Positions 42,733-55,251 of a DNA stretch of 64,000 nucleotides are shown in pieces (the first letter of the stretch is position 1; every line of letters starts with the position of its first letter). The translations under genes and the position numbers were made by a program. The DNA lies in assembly GCA_021613335.1 (NCBI GenBank), contig JAJTWR010000269.1:1630001-1694000 (forward strand). The letters are read 5' to 3'. The stretch comes from Whitmania pigra (taxonomy: Eukaryota; Annelida; Clitellata; Hirudinida; Haemopidae). The notes under the pieces are model-generated. The model worked only from the letters and a program-made list of their open reading frames with translations, had not been told where the DNA came from and did no database searches.

Positions 42733-43904
42733 TGTTGTAGCGATCAAATTAAAAGACTTTTTACGCTCATTTCAAATTCAAAATCGTTAAATATCAATCA
42801 TCTGGACTTTTATGACATGTAAAAGAATTGCCAGCTACTGTTCCATGCAAAAAGCTCAAATTTTAGACTTGATGACCTGTAAAAACTTGAAATTCTGATG
42901 CTATTTGACATCCGAACAAAATTTCCTGAAAAAATCTCTAATTGTAGACTTGATGACCTTTGAAAACTTGAAATTCTGATGCAATTTTATATCCGAACAA
43001 AGTTCCATGCAAAAATCTCTAATTGTAGACTTGATGACCTTTGAAAACTTGAAATTCTGATGCAATTTGACATCCGAACAAAGTTCCATGCAAAAATCTT
43101 TAATTTTAGACTTGATGACCTGTAATAACTTAAAATGTAGAAAAACAATTGTCATCTCTTGTTTTCGCATCGAAGGTACCATGTCTGTTTGGATGAATAA
43201 CATCCGATTACGATGTCGTCACCGTTTCTCTTCAACCATGTATCCTCAGGAGGCATGATGTGAAGACATCCATCAGCTTGTTACAAATTGTTAACAATAT
43301 CAGCAGTTATAATTAAATAGAATTCACTAAACATAAAAATCTTAATGTTAAATGTTAAAATGTAAGATTTTTCATTAGCCAGGCAATCCTTTAACTGCGA
43401 ACCTAGGATGAACTCTACAACACTTCCACTTGAAGTGAGTTTCCGAATTTCCCAAAAGGAATTTTCCACTGTTGCATAAGGTGACGTTCCTCATCCCAGT
43501 GGAGCTTCTTTCGTATAAACGTTCCGATTTAACATCCACAGGTCGTTTGTGTTTGTTGGTCTGTTTTGACAAACTTGATACTTGAACATTCTGACCTCTG
43601 GACGATTCTACAGTCCAAGGTTTGTTTTCGTAACACAGTTGGTATTGTTCAAGAATCCTTTTAGGGTAAGGTGCTTTGAAGTCAATGTGGATGTATTACA
43701 TATTTTACATCGTGGTCGACGACTACATAGCAATATTGTCCAATAAAATTGTGATGATATATATATTTGTAAATATATGTTGCTTATATATATATTTATA
43801 AATATGCTTGAATTATTTTTCAAACATGCAACTCAAGCATAATACGCTTAAGCACAAGAGGCTCGTTTCTGTGTTTAGCATTAACATTGCGCAATAAACG
43901 TTAA
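42733..43904 (+). mobile_element. Gypsy-type LTR, copy B
   Basis: Starts TGTTGTAGCGATC after the polypurine tract, and ends near 43904 at GCGCAATAAACGTTA. About four tandem units of roughly 80 bp lie at 42838-43140. The antisense CUB-like segment (about 43560-43360) lacks 26 bp present in copy A. The primer-binding site seen in copy A is destroyed here. Confidence 0.65.
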
Positions 43905-43920
43905 AGGAGACTTTTTACTT

Positions 43921-44450
43921 TTAGGAGATTCTGCACTAGAATGGCGAAGATTCAAGCGGCAGTACTTTTTTTGAGTCTTTTCTGACTATATTCAGGAAAC
44001 TCGTCAAGACATGTGAGTATGGAGATTTTCACGACTCGGTCGTCAGTGATCAAATTGTCACCGGAATCACTGATGACAGCACCCGCCAACGCTTAATTCA
44101 GTCACGAAAGCTCGATCTCAGGATAGCAATCGACATATGTCGTGCAGCAGAGTCGTCAGTATCGCAATCTCGAGTCATGTCAGGTATCGAAGATCTGCAC
44201 TTAATTAAGCAGAAGCCAACATTTAATGCCAGACGACCATCACTGAATCAAGAAAAAATTGCAAGAACAGATACGCAATCGAAAACCTGCCGTTATTGTG
44301 GACGACAACATCAGACAGATCGGAAAGCATGTTCCGCTTTTAGAAGGACTTTTCAAAGATGTGGAAAGTCTAACCACTTTGCAGCAGTGTGCCGCAGAAA
44401 GCCAGCTCATCAAATCGAGCTGGATGATAATCCTAGATCCTAACACAATC
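43921..44450 (+). pseudogene. Gypsy gag with CCHC knuckles, truncated
   Basis: After the LTR comes TTAGGAGATTCTGCACTAGA (gag opening), then FHDSVVSDQIVTGITDDSTR. At 44177-44443 the frame holds CRYCGRQHQTDRKACSAFRR, then FQRCGKSNHFAAVCRRK, two zinc-knuckle-like blocks. A stop at about 44443 ends it and no pol follows. With the pol tail on the left side of the same LTR, the order is pol-LTR-gag. Confidence 0.75.
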
Positions 44451-44638
44451 TAAAAGGTCTTCCATATGGTTGTCCAGTTGGTAGTTGCTGGAGTTGTCCA
44501 ATAAAATATTATTTTATTATCAGATTTAGAATGTTTAGATTAGAAACAGCAAAATGTTTTTGAATGGCTTAAATTAAGATTTAATTACTATAGTTTTCGA
44601 TTGATGAGCCGGATGACCATGATGATAGTTTTGACTAT

Positions 44639-44661
44639 TTTGTCGCCGAGCTACTTTGTTC
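44639..44661. mobile_element. Relic of the MITE arm found at 37.9 kb
   Basis: GACTATTTTGTCGCCGAGCTA resembles the MITE arm segment GGCTATTTTGTCGCCGGGCT. Only this arm fragment is visible. Confidence 0.4.
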
Positions 44662-44667
44662 ATTGTC

Positions 44668-44928
44668 AGATTTTGTACGAAACATAATCGATCAAATTAA
44701 AGGACTTTTTATGCTCCTTTCAAATTCCACATTATTTAATATCGATCAACTAGATTTTGATAACTTTTATGACATGTACAAAATTGCTAACACTGAAAAA
44801 AACTAAAATTTTAGACTTGATGACCTGCAAAAACTTTAAACTCTGACATTCGAACAAAGTTCTGCAGTCTGAATAATTCATTTCCTTTCGAATTGACGGT
44901 TTGACATTTGGAAAAAAGTTATAAAATA
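44668..44928 (+). promoter_or_regulatory. LTR-like upstream region and TATA box of lectin copy B
   Basis: Begins TGTCAGATTTTGTACGAAAC and ends at TATAAAATA (44920-44928), 95 bp before the ATG at 45023. Copy A has a 21-26 bp insertion between the box and the ATG. Confidence 0.45.
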
Positions 44929-45497
44929 TGTCGCTGGTCGTTTGAATTTTATAGTCGACATTAGGATTAATTATAATAATTTTGAAATTGTTACTTTAAT
45001 TTGTAATAAATCAGAATTTAAAATGGCTTTGTTAATGCTGCTGATTCTATTTGCAAAAGGTTGGCAAACATTACAATATTGGTTGACGAGTTGGCTCTAC
45101 GCTCTACGGTAAACCCAAAAGTCGTTAGGTGTCGTGTTCTCAACCGCAGCTTGCACCGCCACAAAGCGCCCTGGGTTGCGGCGCTATACAAATTGTTGGG
45201 CGCCCTTGACGCTTATGCTTATTGTAAAACTCAATTAACAGCCTCCATGTGGACCGTGGCAGTGGTGGAAGAAAACGTGGCGTATGGAAAACTTTGCAAC
45301 CAAAGTTCTTACACTGGAAATAATTCAGCCTTTTTCGCCGTTGATGGAAATATTACCACATGTTTTCAATCGAAGTATACCAGATATCAGTGGATGTCAG
45401 TGGATCTGTTGTGGAAATACAATGTGCAAAGGGTGACCCTGTATGGAGTTCTGGCCTCTAGTAAATACTATTTATGTGTTATATGTTACTAGATTTA

Positions 45498-48268
45498 CAA
45501 AGGCATAGCCGGGGGGAGCAGGGAGAGCGGCCGCTCACCCTACGACCATTTTTTAAAAAATCTGTTTAAGATCATGATTAAAAAATATATTTACTCAAAT
45601 ATTCTATATAATACATTGTTTAACTACTTTTGTAATATGCATTGAGGCATCTAAAGAGCCAAATCCACATTTTACCAAAATATTTAAAATGTAAATAGTA
45701 ATAATATTTGGTCGTAAATAGTAATAATATTTGATCGTAAATAGTAATAATATTTAGTTTTAAATAGTAAATCAGAAATTTAATCGAACATCGCATATGA
45801 TAAGTTTCCTAGGTTTGTCAATTGCCTATCTTGCATGCTTTTTGTCATAATTATGTATTGCTGCTAAACCTAAAACAATTTTTATACTAATATAATGTTT
45901 TATTTGTATGAGAAGTAATGGAAAAAATACTGGAAAGAACCGTCAGGCTGGGACAAAAAGAAAAAGAAAGAAATTGAAGATAGTCCGAAAGAGTCATTAA
46001 GATATATGAAATTGGATACATATTTTCCATTCAGCAAGACGTCTGCTGAACCAGACAAAGATTTTTCTATGAACCTAGGAACTGATAACGACATCCCGAC
46101 TCCGGCTGCTGCGATTGTTAAGGAAGTGAATCCTGAGTCTACAGGAATCCTGGTTGCTTCAACAGACTCTGATGTGGAGGACTAAGATGACACAATAAAA
46201 GAAAGACTTCATGCAATCATTGACATAACCATTTAATGCCCAACATATCCACACCTGTTTTGTGATACACCTGTAATACCTCGGCTTATACGTGCTTTAA
46301 TGGAGTTAGGCCCTTGTCAGCCGAGTCTTACAGAAAAATTTAAAAATTTCCCAAAAGAAGAAACTGGACGTCATTTCAGTGCTAATTGGTGTAAGATAAT
46401 ATGAGCTTGAAATTGACAGACACTGGTTGGTTTACTCAGTGAGAGATAATAATATGATCTGTTTTGTTTGTTGACTTTTCGCTGATCGATCTGATGCTTG
46501 GAGTGATCCAAAAATCGGTTGCACAAATTTTGCTAAAGGTATCCACAAAAGTGAAAAACATGAAGGTAGTGAAAGTCACAAAACAGCTGAGAAAGAACCT
46601 TTTCTTACGAAATTCCCTTTTTAATGATAGAACTATATTGTCTGGTCTTTTAACAGCAGAACGAAAAGAAATAGAAAAGAATGCAATGGTCTTAGAACGA
46701 ATCATAGATGTTGTTTTGTTTTTGGGAAAACAGGAATTGGCACTCCATGGATCATCTGAGATCCTATTGATGAAATCAAAGTGGCTAAGAACTTAGCAGT
46801 GATGGTTGGCTCTACTAATGATATCAGCAGAATCGATCAATTTTCTTTATCTTTGAGTTATGAAACAGAAGACGGTAATACAGTGGAACGATTTATACAA
46901 TTCAGAAAATTACCTGGATCAAACGCTGAAGATTTTTACAACGTTCTTCTTTTAGCAATAAAAAACTTGGGTTTGGAGCTAGTACTATGTCTTTTTTCTG
47001 GCAGTTTGACTCGTCTTTCAATATTAAATGAAAAACAATGCAAATACATAGAATAGCATGGACTCTAAAAAGACTTTGTGATACTAGATGGACATCCAGG
47101 AAATTAGCAGTAGGTGCAGTTTTGCAGAATGCAGATGATTACCACTAATAGTGGCTCTGCAAAGAATTGTGGATGGTGAAATAAAAAACTGCACTGAGTC
47201 ACGGGGCATTCTTGTAACACTTAATACTTATGAGTTTTTAGTTCTACTATTCTGGAAAAAGTTCTAGAGAAGGCTTTCAGCTTATCCAATTATTTACAGA
47301 AAAGTACTATTGATTCGGTAACAGCTTCTTATTTGATTCAGCAATTTGAAAATTATCTGAAAAACATGCGAAATGAATTTGAATACGAGTTTCAACAAAT
47401 TGAGGCTGAAGCAACTTAGTTGGCTCCAAATGTGGTATTACTACTGACTTTCAGCCACATAGAAATCGGAAAAGAAAGAGATTCCATGAGGAAATTGCAG
47501 AGGATGATGGAATAGTAGATGGTCGAATGAAATTCTTGGTTGAAACTTACATGATTTCAGTAGATTATGCCAAGATTAGGCTTCCAAATTCAGCTGTTTG
47601 TATCCTAAGAATTTCAACGATGTTCATAATGTGACAAAATTGGAAACTTTAGCGTATATGTACTCGGATGTCATCGAAAGTCGAAGTGCAATTGTTCAAG
47701 AATTTCTTTCATTTAGAGATATGTGCAAGGAATTAATTAGTATTACCAATCAGGAAAATTCAAGTGCCGAAGAAATGACCATCAACAATATATTAAAATT
47801 CATTTTTGCCAATGATAGGTGTTCCATTTATCCTAGCCTGAGCAGACTTTATCGCATTTTTCTGACTTAATCAATAAACAGCGCTAGTGCGGAACGATCC
47901 TTCAGCCTACTCAAACTCATAAAATCGTACGTTTTACTATGGGCGGGGACAGGTTGTCTAGTTTAGCCTTGGTTGCTATTGAAAGACAATTCGCTAGTGA
48001 AGTGGATTATAACAAAATAATTGATAAATTTGCTAGAATGAGACCAAGACAAAAAACTGATGTGTTTGATTTAGGCGTTATGCCGACTGCATTACTATAA
48101 ATAAAAATTTTTTCCACCGCTTGAGTGTTCAGTGTTTCTATTTAAAATATATATAACATATTAATACGGATAAGTATATTGAACTTAATTATGTGAAAAA
48201 ATTATGGGGCCTTTTTTTTAAATGCTCTCTCTCTCTCTCCCTTGTGTTAAAACCTGGCTACGCCACTG
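45498..48268 (+). mobile_element. hAT element with ZMYM1-like transposase remnant, copy B
   Basis: Same insertion as at 28796-31152, with ends CAAAGGCATAGCC and GGCTACGCCACTG. It keeps N-terminal parts lost from copy A: a Lys-rich stretch and a DNDIPTPAAAIVKEVN block at 45900-46180, a frame with PHLFCDTPVIPRLIRALMEL at about 46240-46310, and 46436-46740. It also keeps ISRIDQFSLSLSYETEDGN and the C-terminal dimerisation segment near 47880-48060. Many stops. A 23-bp tandem triplet (GTAAATAGTAATAATATTTG) is present at 45692-45770. Confidence 0.75.
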
Positions 48269-49664
48269 TATATTTGGAATCGTTTGTTGAATTTGAAAAA
48301 AAAATAAAAAAAATCTAAAACCTTGAAGCAATTACAAAGTCTTATCTTTTACTTGATTTTTCTTTTAAATACAAAAATTTTGCAATTTTTAAATTTAGAT
48401 TACCTCCAAGTTTTTCTTACTAATGTGAAAGATATTACAAGTAAAACATACATTACCATCAACTGCTCTTTAGTGTCCAATGATGGAAAAATATCAAAAT
48501 TGAACTGTTCAAACGAGTCATGGAATATGATGAGATACCTGTTTATTGTTCAGTCAAAATTGTCTTTGTATCAATTGGAAATTTGTGAAATCGACGCGAT
48601 CGGATCTTGGGCTGAAAGTAAAGATATTAAATTTATGGTTTTCTTTAAATTGTTAATGTTTTATATGTTTTTTTAAATTTCTTTGCATCTTTGAATTTCA
48701 AAATCGAATGTCAAAATGTCAATTAAAAAACACAGTTAGCCCAAGAAGGAATAATGTTCTTTACAAAAAGCCAACTATCATTCACTATAATGAGACCGGT
48801 ATAAACAATCCATCCAAAGCTGTGGATGGGATAAGAGACACTGATCAAAATCATGGATTCTGTTTCAGTTCTCAACCATATAATCTTTATTATACCTGGA
48901 TAAAAATTGACATGTTGGAAAAGTACGTAATTGATTATGTTGCTATAACAGCCTGGAATTCTACTAAAGGCGAGTTTGCTGTAAAATATCATATAATTTT
49001 TTATTAAAATGTAAATCGCAGTTAGTACAATAAAATTAACGTTAAATACTTCCTTGTTTGCTTTTAGGATCTCTACAACTAAAAGCCTTCTATATCGGTT
49101 TAACTAATCGTGATTATATCGAGAAGTTTTATCAGTCTGTTCCAGTTTGCGCTAAATGTAATGGAATTACTTTTCAACCTGGAACTAGAGTCACTTTTCA
49201 ATGTAGTGCCAATCTGCCTGCTTCAAGATTCTTGATCATTCAACACTCGCCCAATCCATCATTTTTTGGTATATGTGAAGTTGAGGCCTACGAACCTTTA
49301 AACAAAGGTAGGTGTAAAACACCTTGATGAATACAGTAAAAGTCTTGAAGAGTGGTCATCATATGGATATAACCAAACCGTACTCTCTGCATTTTTAACA
49401 CATTCACACGATTTGAATAATTCTTCATTGCACATGAGTGAACAAATCATTAATCTTCTGGGCATAGACCAGACTTCCAAGCTTTTTACCAACCCGCATT
49501 TTCTGTTCTAAATCTAAATACTTTCTCTTACTCGACAAAGACGCTATTATTCTGCAGTTAAGTAAAGACAAACTTTAAACTAAAAATTTTTTATGGATCT
49601 TATTACCGAAGCATTCAGTTGCTTTCTCTTATGCAATCATAATTTGGCAATTCACTTTTAATGT

Positions 49665-51517
49665 CCGTTGCATAGCTATATGATTAGGACGGTTTTCTCA
49701 GTCTCCAAGGAGGGCATCTGGGAGGTTTATCTTTGATGTCTCCCAGGAGGTCTACTGGAATGACAGACTCGACTTTCCTGTGCGGGGGCTCTTCGCCTCT
49801 TTGCCTCATTCTGCAATGGAGCCTCGCTTCAGCCTGGGACCTTAGTTCTGAAATAAAATATTTATCTTCAACTGACTCATTATTTGTAGCGAACGACCTG
49901 AGGGCGTGGTGTGCCATGGGCTTCTATCGACGAAGGTCGAGTGGAAGCTCACCGCACTCCACCAGCAGAGACGAGGCACTTGTGCCCTTCATGGCACCGC
50001 AGCAGATCTTCAGTACCTGGTACTGAAAACTGTCGTAGATGTCTCTGATCTGCTTGTGCCCCAGGTCGATTACCTCGCAACCATAATCTAGGACGGAGCG
50101 GATGGTAGCTCTGTAGACTGTGAGGAGAGTGGATTTTCTCGGTCCCCACAAACTGCCCGAAATGGCTTTCATCGTGTTGAGTCTCTTGGACCACCGGGAT
50201 TTGACGGACTCCGCGTGGGCCTATCAGTTTAGTCTTGCGTCCAGGACGATTCCCAAAAAAGTGGCCGTTTTAGACAGGGGTATTTCCTCCACTCCGATCT
50301 TCAGTCTGATGCTTTCCTGTCTCGTCTGGTTATGGTATTCCGAAAAAAGAACTGCTTGGGATTTAGATGCGGAGATCTTAAAACCGTTTGCAGATAGAAA
50401 CTAATGTCGAGCTATTTCTGAATTTTCGCTGTCATTGTTTCTATGGACGTCCCGGTCGTCCAAAGAGCAATGTCATCGGCATACATGGACAGCTCGACCC
50501 CATTCATAGGTTCTGGTATCGAGTTCATCATGATGATGAATAGAAGCGGGCTCAAGATGCTACCCTGTGGGGTTCCATTTTCTAGGACAATCGGTTCGGA
50601 GAGAGACGATCCAACCCTCACTTGTATACTTCTATCCTGGAGGAAGTTGTGGACCCACATCAAGGGCAACCTTTGACGCTCATCCTTGAAAGTTGCTCAA
50701 TGATCCCCTCTCTCCAAACCATGTCAAACGCTTTTTCCATGTCGAGGAAGACTCCGAGAGTTTTCCGGTTCTTGGTCGAGGATGCGGCGATGTCCTGCGT
50801 CAGCCTGACTATGTGATCCACACAGCCACGGACTCTTCTGAAACCCGTTTGATAATGGTTCAACAAGTTTCTGCTCTCTAAGAACCATCTGAGTCTTGTG
50901 GCAATCACCCGCTCCAGGAGTTTGCAAAGAGTGGATGTCAGAGAGATGGGCCGGTTGAGGGCTACGATCCCTTTGAGACTGGTGGTGGGGAGCCTTCTGA
51001 TCATCTCGTAATGGATGCCGTCAGGTCCTGGAGACTTTAGTGCATCGAGGACTTCGGAAATGCTGATGGGATCAGAGCTGGGAGAGTCCTCCGGCACAAA
51101 GAGTTCCGGGGACAGCAAGCAAGCAGTCTTGGCTTGTGTGAAGAGCGGGGAGAGGTTCCCGTTGCTGCTGGCTTGAGCAAAGGATCGGGCGAGCGTGCCT
51201 GCTTTCTCTGAGTTTCCGAATGGACCACCAGAGTCAGAGGCGATCGGAGGGATTCGTGGACCGGAGCGATTTCCATTCATCCCTTTGATGGATCTCCAGA
51301 GAGCAGTGACACCCGTTGAACCGTCAAAGCCGGCGCAGTGCATCCGCCAGCATTCTCTTTTCGCATTCTTAATGGTCCCCTGAGCTTGAGCCTTTGCCCT
51401 CTTGTATTCCTCAAGACTCGACTCTGATCGATGTCGCCGGTAGACAGCTCTCTTTTTATTTCTGTCTTTGACTGCCTCCTTGCAGTCGCTGTTCCAGTCG
51501 CAATTTTAAAGTAATGT
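49665..51517 (-). mobile_element. I/Jockey-type LINE, reverse transcriptase, copy B
   Basis: Counterpart of 32535-34366. Here the frame from 51343 to 50660 is uninterrupted through the linker and the first reverse transcriptase motifs (SPGPDGIHYEMIRRLP, FLDMEKAFDMVWREG). 50669-50412 carries GTPQGSILSPLL and MYADDIALWTT. A 19-20 bp stretch near 50315-50335 is present here but missing in copy A. The 28-bp 3' tail is at 49665-49692. Confidence 0.8.
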
Positions 51518-51528
51518 TTTATTAATAT

Positions 51529-51633
51529 CCGTTGCATAGCTAGATGATTAGGACGGTGCTCCCGAAACGGGGTTTGAACCCGCGCACCCTCCGTAAGAGG
51601 CGCAGCCTTAACCGTTAGGCCACGCGGACGCGC
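51529..51633 (-). mobile_element. tRNA-derived SINE sharing the LINE 3' tail, copy B
   Basis: Same structure as 34378-34482: A-box-like TGGCCTAACGG, B box GTTCAAACC and the LINE-matching tail. Present in both copies, so it predates the duplication. Confidence 0.7.
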
Positions 51634-51826
51634 TCAGTCATAATTTCCTTATAAGTCGTTAAATATATGACCAGTATTACTCAATTTTATACATAACATC
51701 ACTTTATTGTATACATATGTCCTGTAAACAAGTAGAACTTGTAAAATATGCAAAATAGCATTTTTAGGGGCCGCTTGAAAACAACGAGCTTATATGATAT
51801 AAGTTATGTCCGACAAAAATTTTTGG

Positions 51827-51873
51827 TGCGCCCGCATGGCCTAATGGTTAAAGCTTCAACCATCTCTGCGGGA
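51827..51873 (+). mobile_element. tRNA-like SINE head fragment, copy B
   Basis: Counterpart of 34676-34723, with the same A-box-like TGGCCTAATGG and no B box. Confidence 0.45.
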
Positions 51874-52814
51874 GAACCTTCCTAATCTAGCTGTGCTAAT
51901 TAAACATCACTTTCTTGAAATCGTTGAGTCATTCAGTCAAAATGCACTGTACGCCATATGTTATCGATATACAAATCCAAAAACAGTTACTAATTATTTA
52001 AGGAGAGGGGCAAATTGAGGCCTTTAGACAAGCACTCTGTCCGTTCCATAAAACATACAAAGCGATTTGTACCTAAAAACCGTACGTTTTTGTTCCTTTG
52101 AACTGTCCGCTCTTCCGAAACTAAAAGGAGCTATTCAGATAGCAAAGCGCTTCCGTATCAATCAATTGTCCGCTCTTGATCGTGTTCTAGAAGACTTTTA
52201 CTGCATAAAAATCTGTTCAATGAGTTCAATGTTTTATAAATATTTGGGTAAAAACTAATTTTTTTACTTTGAATATAAAATGAATTTGATCAAAGTAGGA
52301 TTTAAATCTTGCAGATTCCAAAATTTGGAAGTTAGTGGATATAAACCAGAGACATGATAGTATTTGGAAAGAAGTAGTCTCTTTGACTGCTATTCAGTGT
52401 GCTTTATGTTGTGGCAAGAACAGATGCGATTCTTTCAGCTTTAATGCTCAAAAAAAATTGTGCCAAATTACTTTTGACGCATATAGATATTATGTCCTGA
52501 ATACATCAGTTCCCGGTTGGCGCACGTATACATCGGTATATGCTTAAATCTGATAAACGAAATAACAATTACGAGCATATTCGTATCAAACAAACCAAAT
52601 TATCAAACATTTATATTTATTAACATATCAAATGCTTAAGACAATTGACATTACTTTGTGATTTTGAAATTCTTTTATATATTGTTAACATTGCATATAA
52701 GAATATTCTGATGTTCTTATATCATATCTGGAGATTGCTGCATTGTTTTATAACAATGTAACAGTTACATTATATTAGAACTTGCTTGTATTTTCATTAT
52801 TGATGAATCAAAAA

Positions 52815-53265
52815 TTAATGATTTACAAATTTAAGACGATCACATTTTCTTAAATGTTTAGCATGTAATTTTTTAGCTTTCTCATTATCACTTTGATCTT
52901 TTTTGCACTTGCAAATTTTGCACTACTGATTTACAAATTTAAGACGATCACATTTTCTTAAATGTTTAGCATGTAAACATTTTCTTAAATGTTTAGCATG
53001 TAATTTTTTAGCTTTCTCATTATCACTTTGATCTTTTTTGCACTTGCAAATTTTGCACTACTGATTTACAAATTTAAGACGATCACATTTTCTTAAATGT
53101 TTAGCATGTAATTTTTTAGCTTTCTCATTATCACTTTGATCTTTTTTGCACTTGTAAATTTTGCACTACTGATTTACAAATTTAAGACGATCACATTTTC
53201 TTAAATGTTTAGCATGTAATTTTTTAGCTTTCTCATTTTCACTTGGGTCTTTTTTGAACTTGTAA
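52815..53265. repeat. 108-bp tandem repeat downstream of lectin copy B (about 4.5 units)
   Basis: Units start TGATTTACAAATTTAAGACG at about 52819, 52926, 53064 and 53171, with one partial unit inserted at about 52977. Copy A has three units, so the array has changed length since the duplication. Confidence 0.9.
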
Positions 53266-53499
53266 CAACATTAATTAAACCGGAGGTCTTCATTCATCTG
53301 ATTGTTCCATCAAAAGTTATAACAATGGGAAGGCGAAGTCGTGAAGATACCCAAGAACCAGACAAATGTCACCTATCGACTGAAAAATAGTCTTGCACTC
53401 GATAATTTCTGATGAACGTGAAAGTTGCAAGCTTGTAATTTTTTTTCAATTTGATGAAAAATATTTTCAATAAAAAATTGAGTTTGAAAGCTTAATTTT

Positions 53500-53709
53500 T
53501 TGACAATGGGATGTCAGCGATACAAAAGTATTGTTCTCGAGATCAGAAATGACAGTTTCATAATCACCTTCCAAACTATAAATGACATTTCCAGTGCACT
53601 TTCTTTCATCGATAAAATTACTGCAACAACATTGCGCTATTTGAGAGATATTGTAAAGCAGTGTGAAAAGAACGTTGGTGACTTACAAAAAATATTAAAT
53701 GAAAATTAG
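53500..53709 (+). other. Unidentified coding-like frame
   Basis: The frame reads MGCQRYKSIVLEIRNDSF and LRYLRDIVKQCEKNVGDLQK. It is a helical-looking stretch that could belong to a degenerate transposase. Coding-like pieces continue with stops to about 53960. I do not recognise the family. Confidence 0.25.
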
Positions 53710-53959
53710 TTCGAGATCAAAAACAGAAGCTAACTTGATCGAAGATGAAGTTCAAAAGGTATCTCAACACGTATGAGGAGATATTAGGACAGAAATCATT
53801 GATTTAAGAAATTGCAGAATGATTTAATGACATTGAGATTTTACTATTTGCAAATTGATTTGAGACCTTTCAATCAATGTCAGGTCTACAAGATAAAGAA
53901 GTCATACATTTTTGTCATAATTTTTCAATTCTCAATGCAGAAGCTGCACCTGAGGATTT

Positions 53960-54800
53960 GAAATCTTTTAAATTTTTCATAGAGTCAGTCTGATTGAGGA
54001 AAATACAAAGCAGATGAAAGCCCATTGATAAAAATATTATAAGCCGATGTGGTACTGTGAGTTATAAGCGCTCTAAGAAATCCTGTAACAATTGCTTCAG
54101 TAGAGAGATCATTTATCACTACGTGGGCCCTGTAGCTGATTTGGTGGGCGGCAGAAAATTTAAAAAATGGGCGGCGGTGAGTCGTTATTACTGGGCGTTC
54201 TTAACAAGAAAAGTATCGAGCTTATGCTTACAACTATGAAGGTTTTTTATTCTAATGTATCTTATTTCATAATTTCCAAAAGTAATCAAGTCAAGAATGA
54301 GCAATAAGTTAACAAGCTTATTCGTCTTTCGGAAAACTAGAAAACTATTAGGGACTATTCGCCATTTAATAAATCATTTTAATAATTAATGATTAGCTAA
54401 AAGTATTGTCTAACTTTATAAACATATATGTATAGGAAGAAATAAAAAACTCTGATTTATTTATTTTTGTTTACGTTTGGCACAATAAAATAGATTACAT
54501 TAGTTACATTCATAAGCAGAGATGGGCACTAACCAAACTTTTTTAGTTAAACTTTAACAAAATTATCAATTAAAAAATTTTAGTTAAACTGTTAGCTGCA
54601 GAACTTGGATATATAAATCTTATTGGTTTGAAAAATTCAGTAAAGCTCAAATCTAAACTTTATGTGTGAAATAAAATTAGAGCTGGACGTAATATTGCCA
54701 CAGACCCATTTATTCAGACAAAATCGGCATCTTGCATCGAAATTCTTATTATCTTGATGGCCTTTTTAAATGTAACATATACGAAGCAAGTTTTCACTAT
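53960..54800. other. Mostly featureless AT-rich region; one hAT-like terminus
   Basis: CAGAGATGGGCACTAACC at 54519-54536 resembles the right-end inverted repeat of the ZBED-type hAT (CAGTGATGGGCACAAATC). No partner end or target duplication was found, so this is at best a solo terminus. A short GC-richer patch at 54120-54200 is unassigned. Confidence 0.3.
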
Positions 54801-54813
54801 CACACTATTCATT

Positions 54814-54980
54814 TTAATACTTGCTGGCTGACCATTTTTCATGAGACTTTATCAAATCCTCGTTGAACGTAACTTCCAGAACACTTCCAGTCGACATGAA
54901 TGTGTTTTTCTGTTCTCCAATCCGTTGATTAATTTTTTTTGCCACAACTCTTCTTAGTCTCCTAAAAATAAAATATTGTC
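54814..54980 (-). pseudogene. CUB-like exon fragment
   Basis: After an acceptor (ATTTTATTTTTAG on the minus strand) the frame reads RLRRVVAKKINQRIGEQKNT and FMSTGSVLEVTFNEDL, then stops at 54814. The 'STGSVLEVTF' core resembles the antisense 'SSGSVVEFIVG' segment inside the LTRs and the C-terminal half of CUB domains. No neighbouring exon could be joined to it. Confidence 0.35.
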
Positions 54981-55251
54981 TTCCTCCATTTATCATATAC
55001 CTTCCTGCTATTGCTCACAAAACCATTTCAGCATTCTTAAAATTATTAATAAAAAAAATATTTAAATAACCAGTTAACTAATTAGCCAAATAAGCAGATA
55101 TTACATTCTAAATTGTATACAAAGTTTAAATGCGTAACGAAAAATACAAAATCAAAATTAACACATCTTCCACCTGGCTACCAAATTGCAAATGAAAACA
55201 TTACCTCTAGAAAACGAGTTAAAAATTAGTAAAATATGGAATTAAACAGTA

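Larger units (their letters stand above)
45023..52547 (+). pseudogene. Secreted F5/8C-like x2 plus PAN lectin gene, copy B
   Basis: Exons at 45023-45059, 45242-45460, 48399-48617, 48707-48969, 49068-49307 and 52315-52547. If the 8-bp tandem duplication (AATGTCAA twice) at the start of exon 4 is discounted, the exons sum to 1203 bp: one continuous frame of 400 residues with phase 1 at every junction. Domains are a signal peptide, F5/8C/fucolectin-like domain 1 (RYLFIVQSKLSLYQLEICEI), domain 2 (SRFLIIQHSPNPSFFGICEV) and PAN (CALCCGKNRCDSFSFNAQKK). Exons 3 and 5 are intact here, unlike in copy A. The exon 4 acceptor, however, is CG where copy A has AG, and the 8-bp duplication breaks the frame. 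The intron 4 donor is GC in both copies. Confidence 0.75.
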
